From Actinomadura macrotermitis (lineage in GTDB: Bacteria > Actinomycetota > Actinomycetes > Streptosporangiales > Streptosporangiaceae): DNA of 64,000 bases. Positions 34,531 to 43,704 of the stretch are shown here, piece by piece. The position numbers were made by a program, and so were the translations under genes. Location of the stretch: assembly GCF_009604375.1 (NCBI RefSeq), contig NZ_WEGH01000001.1, forward strand, positions 1,426,001 to 1,490,000. The letters run 5' to 3'. Positions within the stretch are counted from its first letter, which is position 1, and each line of letters opens with the position of its first letter. The notes below the pieces were generated by a model. That model was not told the origin of the DNA, did no database searches, and saw only the letters and a list, made by a program, of their open reading frames with translations.

Positions 34531-35457
34531 CTAGAGGACGGCGAGATCGCTCGCCTTGACCGCCGTGAGGGCGAGCAGCACCGCGAGCAGGGCCACGCCC
34601 GCCGCCGCCTGGACCAGGACCCGGTACCTGCCGGGGGCGTAGGCGAACGCCAGGGCGATCACGCCACCGGCCAGGAAGCCGCCCAGGTGGCCCTGCCAGG
34701 AGGTGAACCCGGCCGAGACGACCAGCCAGACCAGCGACAGGATCGTCAGCTGGTTGGCCTCGGTCATGTCGTGGCCGAGGCGGCGGCTGAACACCCAGTA
34801 GGCGGCGGTGAGGCCGAAGACGGCGCCGGACGCGCCGAGGGCGCCGGTGTGCGGGGAGACGAGGAAGGCCAGCACCGAGCCGCCGAGCGCCGCCAGCAGG
34901 TAGAGGGCGGCGAAGCGGGTGCGGCCGAGCATCTCCTCCAGCGGGCGGCCGAGGCGCCAGATCCACCACATGTTGAGCGCGATGTGCAGCACCCCGAAGC
35001 CCTGGCCGGGCGGCTGGTGCAGGAAGGCCGAGGTGAGCAGCCGGTCCCATTCGCCGTGCGCGATGCCGACCAGGTGGTAGCCGGGGTCGGTGGTGGCGCT
35101 CGGGACGTAGTACCCGCCGTCGGGGCCGACCATGCCCGAGCCCAGGCCGTCGAAGCGCTCCAGCAGGGACGGCCTGGCCAGCTCGGCGAGGTAGGCCAGC
35201 ACGTTCAGCGCGATCAGGACGTAGGTGACCCACGGCGTCACCGTGACGCGCCCGCCGAAGACCGACCGCGCCTGCCGGACGCCCTTGTTGCCCTCCCGCA
35301 CGCATTCGGCGCACTGCTGGCCGACGGCCGCGTCCCGCATGCAGTCCGCGCAGATGTACCGGTCGCACCGGACACAGCGGACATAGGTCTCGCGTTTGGG
35401 GTGGCGGTAGCAGGCGGGAGCGGCCTCCTGCTGAGGGACGGGGTCGACAGCGGTCAT
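34531..35457 (-). CDS. Rhomboid-family intramembrane serine protease with N-terminal zinc-binding domain
   Basis: 308-aa polytopic protease. Residues ~15-60 form a B-box-like zinc domain (CYRHPKRETYVRCVRCDRYICADCMRDAAVGQQCAEC). The rhomboid core begins at the helix TPWVTYVLIALNVLAYLAEL. The catalytic Ser is in GASGAVFGL and the His in SWQGHLGGFLAGG, with the HIALNMWWIWRLG loop typical of the family. It cuts membrane proteins within helices; the substrate is unknown. Upstream are four CTTAA direct repeats. Confidence 0.9.
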   Translation of the reverse strand: MTAVDPVPQQEAAPACYRHPKRETYVRCVRCDRYICADCMRDAAVGQQCAECVREGNKGVRQARSVFGGRVTVTPWVTYVLIALNVLAYLAELARPSLLERFDGLGSGMVGPDGGYYVPSATTDPGYHLVGIAHGEWDRLLTSAFLHQPPGQGFGVLHIALNMWWIWRLGRPLEEMLGRTRFAALYLLAALGGSVLAFLVSPHTGALGASGAVFGLTAAYWVFSRRLGHDMTEANQLTILSLVWLVVSAGFTSWQGHLGGFLAGGVIALAFAYAPGRYRVLVQAAAGVALLAVLLALTAVKASDLAVL

Positions 35458-35497
35458 GGTGGTCTCCGGCGGGCGCGCTCGTCAGGGGGCGGCCGAT

Positions 35498-35537
35498 CTT
35501 AACCGGAGCTTAAGAGCCGGGCTTAATCGAAGCTTAA
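35498..35537. promoter_or_regulatory. Four CTTAA direct repeats upstream of rhomboid gene
   Basis: CTTAA occurs at 35498, 35509, 35522 and 35533, with spacings of 11, 13 and 11 bp, in the promoter region of the rhomboid gene. Two pairs with one-turn spacing resemble OmpR/PhoB-type response-regulator sites. The last repeat touches the end of the neighbouring gene. Confidence 0.5.
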
Positions 35538-36589
35538 GAATCGGTCAGCACCAGCGGCTTGCCCGACGCGTCCGCGGCGACTGCCCAGACCTTGCCCGTG
35601 CCCGGGACGACGGCCAGCCGGTGCGGCCGGGCGCCCGTCGGGACCGTCGCCGCCTCCCACACGCCGTCGACGTAGCGGTAGGGCCGCCCCGCCGCAGGTT
35701 CGGCGCCGCTCAGCGCCCACAGGGTGCCGTCGCCGGCCGGCGCCAGGTCCAGCACGTCCTCGCCCGCGACGGGGACCGTCATCCTGGTCCAGGCGCCGTC
35801 CTTCAGGTGCACGAGCGCGCCCGGGCCGATCAGCCACGCCTCGCCGGGGCCGCCCGGCACGACGGCGGTGAAGTTCACGGTGCTCGGCCGCATGTCCTCC
35901 GGCACGGGGATCTCATGCCAGGCGGCACCGTCCCAGTGGGCGAGGGTGGGGTAGCCGAAGCCGCCGGTCCGGTAGCCGGTGCCCACCGCGTAGGCGTCGT
36001 CGGCGGCGCGGCCCTGCAGGTCGATGAGGTTGGCGAAGGTGCCGGGCAGTGAGGCCTCCTGCCAGGCGTTCCCGCTGCGGCGGTACAGCGGGGCGGCGAG
36101 TCCCTCGACCCGGGCCCAGGCCCCGGCGGCGCTCGCCCGGAACCACGTGTAGGTGTGCCCGGCGGGTGCGGCGACGGGCTGGAACGCCGTGCCGTCGAAA
36201 CGGAAGACCTGCGGGGTCGAGTTCCCGCTGGCGGCCCAGGTCTCCGTGGCCGTGCCGCCGACCGCGACCACGGCGCCCTGGCCCTGCCAGCCGTTGATCG
36301 GGTACTCCTTCCAGGCCGAGCCGGTCCACTGGCGGATCACCGGGTTGCCGTTGCTGCCCACGGCGCACGGCGTCCACGGCACCCAGACGGCGCAGAACGC
36401 GCCCTGGCGGCCGGCGGCCCACACCTTGGCGGGCGAGACGGCGTCGACGTCGTACAGGTCCGCGTTCGGCCAGAGGAACGGCAGCGCGACCGGGTGGAGG
36501 GAGGCGGGGGCGGCGTGGGCGGGGGCGGGGGCGGCGAGGAGGGCGCACGCGGCTGCGGCCGCTGCGGCGGCGAGGCGTTTCATGGTCAT
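35534..36589 (-). CDS. Secreted beta-propeller protein
   Basis: 351-aa exported protein. The signal peptide is MTMKRLAAAAAAAACALLAAPAPAHA. The rest is built of ~45-60 residue blocks such as DLYDVDAVSPAKVWAAGRQGAF, IRQWTGSAWKEYPING, LAHWDGAAWHEIPVP and DGTLWALSGAEPAAGRPYRYVDGVWEAATVP, the W-rich pattern of secreted propellers. No catalytic residues are recognised. A binding or scaffold role outside the cell is likely. Start at 36589 or two codons later. Confidence 0.75.
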   Translation of the reverse strand: MTMKRLAAAAAAAACALLAAPAPAHAAPASLHPVALPFLWPNADLYDVDAVSPAKVWAAGRQGAFCAVWVPWTPCAVGSNGNPVIRQWTGSAWKEYPINGWQGQGAVVAVGGTATETWAASGNSTPQVFRFDGTAFQPVAAPAGHTYTWFRASAAGAWARVEGLAAPLYRRSGNAWQEASLPGTFANLIDLQGRAADDAYAVGTGYRTGGFGYPTLAHWDGAAWHEIPVPEDMRPSTVNFTAVVPGGPGEAWLIGPGALVHLKDGAWTRMTVPVAGEDVLDLAPAGDGTLWALSGAEPAAGRPYRYVDGVWEAATVPTGARPHRLAVVPGTGKVWAVAADASGKPLVLTDS

Positions 36590-36716
36590 CACTATGCCAA
36601 TGAACGACGTTGTCTGCCAGTGGTCACTGGCATGATCCGGCGCGCGGGTCACGGTCGCGCAACCGGGGCGGATCAGTAAAATCGGCCGATCGTTCTCCCC
36701 GAAACGGTGGTTCACC

Positions 36717-37451
36717 ATGCGCTTTCGCCGTGCCCTGCTGCTCGCCGGCCTGGCCTGCCTGACCCTGGCCGGGTGCGAGGCGGCGGGCGGCCCGGCGACC
36801 GCGCGCAAGGCGCCCGTGCCGGTCCGGCCCGCCGCCGCCGGGCCGCCGCTGGTGATGTTCCTCGGCGACTCCTACACCGTCGGCGAGCGCGGCGCGCTGC
36901 CGGAGAACACCTACGCCTCGGCGACGGCGCGGCTGCTCGGCTGGCAGGTCGTGGTCGGCGGCCGGGGCGGCACCGGGTTCGTGGCGACCGGGCTGCGCGG
37001 GCAGACGTTCGGGGCGATGTTCGAGAGCCAGCTCGGCTGGCGGCCCGCGCCCGACCTGCTGGTGGTGTCGGGCGGCCACAACGACGCGCGGTACCCGGCG
37101 GCGCGGGCCGGCGCGGGGGCCCGCGAGCTGCTGGGCCGGGCCGGGCAGCGCTGGCCCGGCACCCGGCAGGTGCTGATCGGGCCGCTGTGGGGCAACGAGC
37201 GCCCGTCCGCCGCCGTGCTCGCCGTCCGCGACGCGCTGCGGGGCGTCGCCGGCGAGCTGCGCGTCCCGTTCGTCGACCCGATCGCCGAGCGGTGGATCAC
37301 CGGTGACCACCGCGACGGCACCGGCAACGCCCGGCGCTACATCAAGCCCGACGGGGTGCACCCGACCGTGCCGGGCCACCGGTACCTGGCCTCCCGGCTG
37401 GCCCAGGACCTGCGCCGGCTCGGCCTGGCGCACCCCCTCCGCACGCGTTAG
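36717..37451 (+). CDS. SGNH-hydrolase lipoprotein
   Basis: 244-aa GDSL/SGNH esterase. The lipoprotein signal ends at LAGC (Cys20). The four blocks are [10 protein letters not shown] (catalytic Ser), VVGGRGGTG (Gly), [10 protein letters not shown] (Asn) and [12 protein letters not shown] (Asp/His). Surface-anchored; it could remove acyl or acetyl groups from cell-envelope sugars or lipids. It overlaps the end of the convergent egtD by four bases. Confidence 0.87.
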   Translation: MRFRRALLLAGLACLTLAGCEAAGGPATARKAPVPVRPAAAGPPLVMFLGDSYTVGERGALPENTYASATARLLGWQVVVGGRGGTGFVATGLRGQTFGAMFESQLGWRPAPDLLVVSGGHNDARYPAARAGAGARELLGRAGQRWPGTRQVLIGPLWGNERPSAAVLAVRDALRGVAGELRVPFVDPIAERWITGDHRDGTGNARRYIKPDGVHPTVPGHRYLASRLAQDLRRLGLAHPLRTR

Positions 37452-38398
37452 GCGGGACGGGCCAGCGTGAGCGAGAAGTCGCCCGCCTCGTCGGTCCAGA
37501 ACTCCGCGAGCGCGAGCCCGGCGGCGCCGAGCTCGGCCTCCATCCGCTCGCGCCGGAACTTGGCCGAGATCTCGGTGCGCGTCTCCTCCCCGGCGGCGAA
37601 CTCCACCTCCAGGTCCAGGCCGCCGATCCGCACCCGCTGGTCGCGGGCCGAGCGCAGCCGCATCTCGATCCACTCCTCGGCCTCGTTCCAGACCGCGACG
37701 TGCGCGAAGGCGGCCACGTCGAAGTCGGCGTCCAGCTCCCGGTTGATCACGTGCAGGACGTTGCGGTTGAACTCGGCGGTGACCCCGGCGGCGTCGTCGT
37801 AGGCGCGCACCAGCCGGCCGGCGTCCTTGACCAGGTCGGCGCCGAGCAGCAGCGCGTCGTCCGGCGCCATGGTGGCGCGCAGCCCGCCGAGGAAGCCGAT
37901 CCGCTCGGCGGGCGGCATGTTGCCGAGCGTCCCGCCGAGGAAGGCGATCAGCCGCCGCTCGCCGGCGGGCAGCTGGTGCAGGTGCCGCTCGTAGTCGGCG
38001 ACGACCGGGTGGACGGTGAGGCCCGGATGGTCGGCGGCGATCCCGGCGGCGGCGCCCTCCAGGAAGTCGCCGCTGACGTCCACCGGCACGTAGGTGCGCA
38101 GGGTGCCCGCGAGGGCGTCCAGCAGCAGCCGGGTCTTCTCCCCCGAGCCGGCGCCGAGCTCCAGCAGCGTCCGGGCGCCGGTGACCGCGGCGATCTCGGG
38201 CGCGCGGGCGGCGAGGATCTCGCGTTCGCGGCGGGTCGGGTAGTACTCCTCCAGCGCGGTGATCTGCTCGAACAGCTCGCTGCCGCGCTCGTCGTAGAAC
38301 CATTTGGGCGGGAGCGTCTTCGGTGTCGCGGTGAGGCCGTCGTGCACGTCCAGGCGCAGCGCCTTGGCCAGGTCGTCCGGTGTCAGGAAGCGGTCCAT
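37448..38398 (-). CDS. egtD: L-histidine N-alpha-methyltransferase
   Basis: 316-aa SAM-dependent enzyme making hercynine by three methylations of histidine, first committed step of ergothioneine synthesis. Family text: [35 protein letters not shown], the SAM site [29 protein letters not shown] and [23 protein letters not shown]. Length matches EgtD. Last gene of egtABCD, 11 bp after egtC. Confidence 0.95.
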   Translation of the reverse strand: MDRFLTPDDLAKALRLDVHDGLTATPKTLPPKWFYDERGSELFEQITALEEYYPTRREREILAARAPEIAAVTGARTLLELGAGSGEKTRLLLDALAGTLRTYVPVDVSGDFLEGAAAGIAADHPGLTVHPVVADYERHLHQLPAGERRLIAFLGGTLGNMPPAERIGFLGGLRATMAPDDALLLGADLVKDAGRLVRAYDDAAGVTAEFNRNVLHVINRELDADFDVAAFAHVAVWNEAEEWIEMRLRSARDQRVRIGGLDLEVEFAAGEETRTEISAKFRRERMEAELGAAGLALAEFWTDEAGDFSLTLARPA

Positions 38399-38409
38399 GC
38401 GGGTTCCCC

Positions 38410-39147
38410 TCAGAGCGGTGTGATCTGGACGCCGGCGGCGGGCGCGGCGGTGACCAGCGAGCGGTCGGGCACGGCCCGCCAGCCGGGGCCGTCGTCCAGG
38501 GGCTCGGACGCGAGCGTGATCGCGTCCGGGCTCTCCCGGACGAACAGCGAGTCGCCCCAGGTGGTGGCGGCGAGCGCGGTCCCGTCGGCGGCGAGCAGGT
38601 TGTAGCGGCCGGGCGCCAGGCCGGTGATCGCCTGGACGACGGCGGCCAGGCCGTCGCCGAGGCCGCCGCCCTCGCGCCAGTGCCGGGCGGCGAGCGCGAA
38701 CAGCAGCGCCGAGTCGACGGGCGCGCGGGCGTCCGGGATGTCCGCCAGGTCGCCGGCCAGCTCGCGCAGCTTGCCCTCGATCCCGCCGAATCCGGTGACC
38801 TTGCCGTTGTGGCTGAACAGGCGGGCGCCGGCGCGGAACGGCTGGGCGCACGACTCGTCCACCGGGAAGCCCGACGTCGCCGACCGGACCGCCGCGACCG
38901 CGCAGGACGCCCGGACGGCCCCGGCGATCTCCCGGAACGACTGGTCGGTCCACAGCGGCTGCGCCCGCCGGAACCGGATCGGCTCGGGCGCCTCCCCGTA
39001 CCAGCCGACGCCGAACCCGTCCGCGTTGAGCAGGTTGCCCTGCGTCATGCGGGGCGCGTACGTCTGGTGCTCCAGGGAGTGGTCGCCGCCGTAGATCAGC
39101 TCGTGCAGTGTGCGCGCGGGGCCGAGGTAGCCGACGTGGCGGCACAT
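38410..39147 (-). CDS. egtC: Gamma-glutamyl hercynylcysteine S-oxide amidohydrolase
   Basis: 245-aa class-II glutamine-amidotransferase-like hydrolase that removes the glutamate from the EgtB product. Begins Met-Cys (MCRHVGYLG), so Cys2 becomes the N-terminal nucleophile. Other family parts are [20 protein letters not shown] and [18 protein letters not shown]. The start overlaps the egtB stop by one base. Confidence 0.93.
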   Translation of the reverse strand: MCRHVGYLGPARTLHELIYGGDHSLEHQTYAPRMTQGNLLNADGFGVGWYGEAPEPIRFRRAQPLWTDQSFREIAGAVRASCAVAAVRSATSGFPVDESCAQPFRAGARLFSHNGKVTGFGGIEGKLRELAGDLADIPDARAPVDSALLFALAARHWREGGGLGDGLAAVVQAITGLAPGRYNLLAADGTALAATTWGDSLFVRESPDAITLASEPLDDGPGWRAVPDRSLVTAAPAAGVQITPL

Positions 39148-40469
39148 CAGGCGGCGTCCCTGGCACAGCGGAAACCGGAGAAGATCTGGCGGCGGATGGG
39201 GTAGTCCCAGTTGCGGAAGGTGTTGCGCACCGCCAGCGGGTGGGTCGCCCAGGAGCCGCCCCGCAGAACCTTGTACTCCGGCCCGAAGAAGACTTCCGAG
39301 TACTCCTTGTAGGGGAAGGAGCGGAAACCGGGGTAGCCGTGGAAGTCCGAGGACGTCCACTCCCACACGTCGCCGACCATACGGCGCACCCCGTATGCGG
39401 ACGCGCCCGAGGCGTACGCCCCCTTCACCGAGGGGCGGTGTGCGCGCTGCCCGAGGTTCGCGTGGTCTTCCGCGTAGTCGTCTCCCCAGGGGTAGCGGCG
39501 CGCGTGCTGCGCGTCCGGCCCCCAGCTCGCGGCCTTCTCCCACTCGGCCTCGGTGGGCAGCCGCTTGCCCGCCCAGCGGGCGTAGGCGTCGGCCTCGTAC
39601 CAGCACACGTGCTGGACGGCCTCGGCGAGCGGAATCGGCTCGACGTGCCCGAAACGCCGCCGCACCCACTGCTCCCCCTCGCGCGTCCAGAACGCGGGCG
39701 CGCGCTTGCCGCCGGACTGGCGCCACTCCCAGCCCTTGGGGTCCCACCAGCGCGGGTCGTCGTAGCCACCCGCTTCCATGAACGCCAGGTATTCGGCGTT
39801 GCTGACGGGTTCGGTGTCGATGTAGTAGGCAGGCAGGTCCACCAGGTGCCTGGGGCGCTCGTTGTCGTAGGACCAGTGGTCGTCGGAAGTGCCCATGACG
39901 AACGGCCCGGCACCGATCAGCACCTCGGACGCCGCCGCCGGGGCGATGTGGCCGGCCGGCTCCGGCGGGTCGAGCAGGGCGGGCCCGTCCTTGCGGAGCT
40001 GGTGTGTGGCGAGCATGGTCTCGTCGTGCATGTGCTCGTGCTGCAGGACCATCCCGTACACGAAGCCGCCGCCGGTCAGCCGGTCCGGACCGTCGAAGCG
40101 AACCTTGTCCAGGGAGTCCAGGACCTTGGCACGGACGGTGGCGATGTAGGTGGCCGCCTCCGCCGGGGGCAGCAGCGGCAGCGTGGGGCGGGTAGCCCGG
40201 GGGTGTTCGAACGCGTCGTACAGCCCGTCGATCTCGGGCCGCATCGGCGCGGTCCCGGCGGCGGCGCGCAGCAACCACAGTTCTTCGTAGTTGCCGATGT
40301 GCGCCAGGTCCCAGACGAGCGGGGACATCAGCGGCGAGACCTGGGCGGTGAGGCGGGTGTCGTCGAGCACGCCGGTGGTGAGGCCGTGGCTGCGGTCGCG
40401 GGCCGCGCCGAGCTCTCCGGCGATGCGTTCCTTCAGCGCGTGCTCGTCCAGCGTGTTCAGCGGGGCCAT
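39147..40469 (-). CDS. egtB: Ergothioneine sulfoxide synthase
   Basis: 440-aa non-haem iron enzyme joining gamma-Glu-Cys and hercynine with O2. The DinB-like N-domain supplies iron ligands His57 ([15 protein letters not shown]) and His144/His148 ([12 protein letters not shown]). The C-terminal FGE-sulfatase domain shows [43 protein letters not shown] and [11 protein letters not shown]. The mycobacterial-type sequence and the presence of egtA/egtC indicate that gamma-Glu-Cys, not Cys, is the sulfur donor. Overlaps egtA by 13 bp. Confidence 0.95.
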   Translation of the reverse strand: MAPLNTLDEHALKERIAGELGAARDRSHGLTTGVLDDTRLTAQVSPLMSPLVWDLAHIGNYEELWLLRAAAGTAPMRPEIDGLYDAFEHPRATRPTLPLLPPAEAATYIATVRAKVLDSLDKVRFDGPDRLTGGGFVYGMVLQHEHMHDETMLATHQLRKDGPALLDPPEPAGHIAPAAASEVLIGAGPFVMGTSDDHWSYDNERPRHLVDLPAYYIDTEPVSNAEYLAFMEAGGYDDPRWWDPKGWEWRQSGGKRAPAFWTREGEQWVRRRFGHVEPIPLAEAVQHVCWYEADAYARWAGKRLPTEAEWEKAASWGPDAQHARRYPWGDDYAEDHANLGQRAHRPSVKGAYASGASAYGVRRMVGDVWEWTSSDFHGYPGFRSFPYKEYSEVFFGPEYKVLRGGSWATHPLAVRNTFRNWDYPIRRQIFSGFRCARDAA

Positions 40470-41668
40470 GCGGTGTTCTCCTCGCTCGGCAGGTCGTCGG
40501 CGGGGCAGCGCCCGCGTTCGACGTAGCGGGCGGCGTACTCGGCCACCAGCGGGACCAGCCCGGCGGCGCCGAGCCGGGGCAGCGCGTCCAGCGCCGCGGC
40601 GAAGCAGGCGCGGGCCGCGGCGGCCAGGGGCGGATCGGTGAGGGCGTCGCGGGCGGCCTCGGCCCAGCGGCCGGCGACCGGTTCGACGGCGGCGTCCGCG
40701 GCGGCCGCGGCCGCCGGGTCCTCCAGCAGGGCGGTGGCGACGGCGACCGGCACCGGCCAGTACCGGCCGGGCAGCGCGTCGATCATCCGCAGCTCCAGCC
40801 AGCCGCGCGGCCGCACCGGCGGGAACAGCGTGGACAGGTGGTAGTCCAGGTCGGACAGGGTCGGCTCGCCCTTGTCCAGCCACTCGGCGAAGGTCATGCC
40901 GGGATCGGCGAGCCACTCCCCGGCGGCGGTACGGATCACCATGACGCGGGCGTCCAGCGCGTACCGGGCCCACTCCTCGGCGGGGTCGCCGCCGTCGTGG
41001 ACCGGGCCCGTGGTGACAGGTGCCGTGCGGCAGGGGTCCAGTTCGGTCCAGACGCCCTGCCTGGACGAGCGCAGGCCGGTCCGGCGGCCCGCGCACAGCG
41101 GCGAGTTGGCGAACGCGGCGACCAGCACCGGGCCGAGCGCGTGGGTGCGCCGCCAGCGCCGGGCGGCGTCGGCCGCGTCGGCGCCGATGTCCAGGCAGAC
41201 CTGCACCGAGGCCGTCGAGCACATCATGGCGAGCCCGGCACCGGCGAAGCCGGTGGCGTCGAAGTAGTCGCGCATGCACCCGTAGCGCGGATGCTCGGCC
41301 TGGAACAGGGGCCGCCGCAGCGGGTCGGCGCCGTGTCCGACCAGGTCCAGGCCGGCCGGGACGAGGGCGGCCCGCACGTGCGCGATGTCGGCGGCGAGCC
41401 CCTCGTGCAGGGCCGCGAGGCCCGTGGGGAACGGCGCGGAGCTGAGCTCCAGCTGCCCGCCCGGCTCGTAGCTGATCCGGCTGCCGCACGGCGGCGGCCC
41501 GGCGGCCTCGACGAGCGCGCGCACCCGGGCGCCGGGCGGGTGGGCGGCCGGGTCGTCGGCGCAGGTGACGAACCACTCGGTCTCCGCGCCGACCGTGCCG
41601 GGCGGGCCGTTCTTGAAGCAGACGCCGTGCAGGTACTGGTGGACGTCGTCCACGGTGAGCCGGGTCAT
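40457..41668 (-). CDS. egtA: Glutamate-cysteine ligase of ergothioneine synthesis
   Basis: 403-aa ATP-dependent ligase making gamma-glutamylcysteine. Visible family text: VGAETEWFV, RISYEPGGQLELSSAP, MMCSTASVQVCLDIG, RSSRQGVWTELDP and RPRGWLELRMIDALPGRYWPVPVAVATALL. The start MTRLTVDDVHQYLHG matches homologues; the longer open frame upstream to 41791 would run through the putative LacI site. First gene of egtABCD. No egtE is present in the cluster, so the final C-S lyase must come from elsewhere. Confidence 0.93.
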   Translation of the reverse strand: MTRLTVDDVHQYLHGVCFKNGPPGTVGAETEWFVTCADDPAAHPPGARVRALVEAAGPPPCGSRISYEPGGQLELSSAPFPTGLAALHEGLAADIAHVRAALVPAGLDLVGHGADPLRRPLFQAEHPRYGCMRDYFDATGFAGAGLAMMCSTASVQVCLDIGADAADAARRWRRTHALGPVLVAAFANSPLCAGRRTGLRSSRQGVWTELDPCRTAPVTTGPVHDGGDPAEEWARYALDARVMVIRTAAGEWLADPGMTFAEWLDKGEPTLSDLDYHLSTLFPPVRPRGWLELRMIDALPGRYWPVPVAVATALLEDPAAAAAADAAVEPVAGRWAEAARDALTDPPLAAAARACFAAALDALPRLGAAGLVPLVAEYAARYVERGRCPADDLPSEENTAWPR

Positions 41669-41713
41669 CCGGGGCCGCCTTTCGAGATCGACAACAAGTT
41701 CGAATCCTTCCCT

Positions 41714-41729
41714 GCTGAACCGGATCAGC
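41714..41729. promoter_or_regulatory. LacI-like operator upstream of egtA
   Basis: GCTGAACCGGATCAGC, a near-palindrome whose inner 13 bases match the first unit of the triple operator at 32592 in 12 of 13 positions. It lies 46 bp upstream of the egtA start. Confidence 0.55.
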
Positions 41730-41841
41730 AATCCAACCAATTCCTGAAATTTGTCTACGTCTGAGCGAACACCGACCATGCGGCGCAGCACCCCGTTCCG
41801 TGCACTAGAGTCCCGGTCACCCCCTTTTGTCCGGAGGTCAC

Positions 41842-43020
41842 ATGCGCGCAGACCTGGGCTCCCTTTACGCCGCGCACGCCGATCGTCTTTACGCTCACTG
41901 CTGGTCGCTGCTCGGCGACGAGCAGGCCGCCGCCGCCGTCACCGACACCTTCGCCGCCGCCGTCCGGCATCCGCCGCGCGGCGACAGCGTGCTCTGGCTC
42001 TACGCGCTGTCGCGTTCGGCCTGCACCGAGCGCGGCGCCTTCGACGAGCCCGTGTTCACCGCGGGCGACGACCCACTGCTGCGCGCGGCCGCCACGCTGC
42101 GCGCCGACCACCGTGAGGCGCTGCTGCTGTGGGCGGGCGAATGGCTGGAGGTGCCCGACATCGCGCGGGTCCTCGGCATCGCGCCCGACACCGCACGGCA
42201 GCTGCTGCACGCCGCCCGCGCCCGCCTGGAACGCGGCGTGCTGGACACGCTGATGCGCAGCACCACCGGCGGCGACCTGGAACTGATCGAGGCGTTCGAG
42301 AAGGGCCGGCTGCACCAGCTGCTCGCCCACCGCGCGCCCGCGCAGGCCCCCGGGACGCTGCGCGACCGGATCCTCGCGCTCGCCGAGGAGGGCGCCGTCC
42401 AGCCCCTGGCGACGCTCGCCGCGCCGGCCCCGCCGCTGGTGGTCGTCGGCGCGCCCGCCGCCACGGACCGGCCGCGCCGCGGCCTGGCCAGGGGCATCGC
42501 GGTCATCGCGGGCGCGGCGGCCTCGGTCGCCGCCGCGATCGGGATGCTGGTGTCGTGGCCGGCCGCGCGGGGCGTCGGCGTCAGCTCGGTGACCCCGTCG
42601 TCGTCGGACGGCGTGCACGGCGACCCCGCCCTCACGGGCACCTCGGCGGCGCCGCTCGGCGACAGCGCCGTCCCGACCAAGTCCGGGGAGGCGCCGACCA
42701 CGCAGTACGACCAGTCCCCGGCGCCGGCGACCTCTCCGCAGCCGGTCGCCCAGCCGACGCAGGGCGGCGGTGGCGGTGGGAAGCAGCCGTCCGGCAAGCC
42801 GGAGCACGGCAGGAAGCCCGCCGAGACGACGCCGCCTCCCTCGGCGACGAACCCGCCGCCGAGCACTCCCCCGCCCACCACGGACCCGGCGCCGGAGCCG
42901 ACTCCGCCGCCGCCGACCACCGAGGAGCCGTCGACCCCGCCGCCGGCGCCGACGCCGGCCGAGCCGCCCGCCGAGACGCCCGAGCCGACGTCCAACCCGA
43001 CGCCCTCCCCCGGCGGCTAG
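41842..43020 (+). CDS. ECF sigma-like protein with membrane anchor and Pro/Thr-rich tail
   Basis: 392-aa fusion. Residues ~5-75 resemble sigma region 2 (LGSLYAAHADRLYAHCWSLLGDEQAAAAVTDTFAAAV). Residues ~85-140 resemble region 4 with a helix-turn-helix (DHREALLLWAGEWLEVPDIARVLGIAPDTARQLLHAARARLERG). A single hydrophobic helix follows at ~216-238 (GIAVIAGAAASVAAAIGMLV), then ~150 residues dominated by Pro, Thr, Ser and Glu. The topology is cytoplasmic sigma domains and an outside wall-spanning tail. No separate anti-sigma gene is adjacent, so the tail may sense the envelope directly. GGAGGTC ribosome site before ATG. Confidence 0.78.
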   Translation: MRADLGSLYAAHADRLYAHCWSLLGDEQAAAAVTDTFAAAVRHPPRGDSVLWLYALSRSACTERGAFDEPVFTAGDDPLLRAAATLRADHREALLLWAGEWLEVPDIARVLGIAPDTARQLLHAARARLERGVLDTLMRSTTGGDLELIEAFEKGRLHQLLAHRAPAQAPGTLRDRILALAEEGAVQPLATLAAPAPPLVVVGAPAATDRPRRGLARGIAVIAGAAASVAAAIGMLVSWPAARGVGVSSVTPSSSDGVHGDPALTGTSAAPLGDSAVPTKSGEAPTTQYDQSPAPATSPQPVAQPTQGGGGGGKQPSGKPEHGRKPAETTPPPSATNPPPSTPPPTTDPAPEPTPPPPTTEEPSTPPPAPTPAEPPAETPEPTSNPTPSPGG

Positions 43021-43688
43021 CCGGGTTCTGGCGCGAGCGCCCCGCGGCGCTCGCGCCAGAGCAGCAGGCCGCCGACCAGGCCGCCGCTCACCATGGCGAC
43101 GACGTGGCCGACGGCGGCGACCTCCAGCGTGCCGATGCCCTCGAACAGCACCGGCGCGAGCCCGCACCACCCGGCGAGGGCGAGCAGCCGCGGCAGCCGC
43201 CCCGGCCCGTACAGGACCGCCGCGACCAGCGCGGCCGACAGCACGTAGGACGGGCCGACGTCGGGGATGGTGCGGACCGAGGCCGACAGCAGCCCCGCCT
43301 CCAGCCGCACCAGCGCGACGCCCTGGCTGACCAGGGTGCCGAGCACGTGCGCGACCGCGATCAGCAGCACCGCGCGCAGGTTCCCGAACCGGCGCGCGAC
43401 CGGGAACAGCCCGACCGCGGCGAGCGCCAGCAGCACCGGCTGGGCGCTCTCGGCGACGAAGGCCGAGACGACCATCGTGCCGACCGGGTTGACGGCGAGG
43501 TTGGCCAGGTTGGTGCTCGCCCAGCCGACCAGCGCCCGCTCCCCCTCGGGGGACAGGACGCAGACCTGCACCACCGCCATGGCGGCGAAGAGACCGAGGA
43601 ACGTGAGGGGCGTCGCGTAGCGCCGGAGGAAGCCGTCCATCACCGCGAAGGCTAGGACATCCGGCGGGCGGTACGCCCGGAGATCCAT
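43017..43688 (-). CDS. Rhomboid-like membrane protein
   Basis: 223-aa protein with six or seven hydrophobic segments and the layout of the rhomboid-like family (LLIAVAHVLGTLVSQGVALV, DVGPSYVLSAALVAAVLYG, EVAAVGHVVAMVSGGLVGG). The usual GxSG active-site loop reads GPSY and the His GHVVAM, so it may be a diverged or inactive rhomboid. Convergent with the ECF-like gene, overlapping by four bases. The GAGGCGG site supports the 43688 start; an ATG at 43640 is possible. Confidence 0.7.
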   Translation of the reverse strand: MDLRAYRPPDVLAFAVMDGFLRRYATPLTFLGLFAAMAVVQVCVLSPEGERALVGWASTNLANLAVNPVGTMVVSAFVAESAQPVLLALAAVGLFPVARRFGNLRAVLLIAVAHVLGTLVSQGVALVRLEAGLLSASVRTIPDVGPSYVLSAALVAAVLYGPGRLPRLLALAGWCGLAPVLFEGIGTLEVAAVGHVVAMVSGGLVGGLLLWRERRGALAPEPG

Positions 43689-43704
43689 GGAAATCCGCCT
43701 CGGG

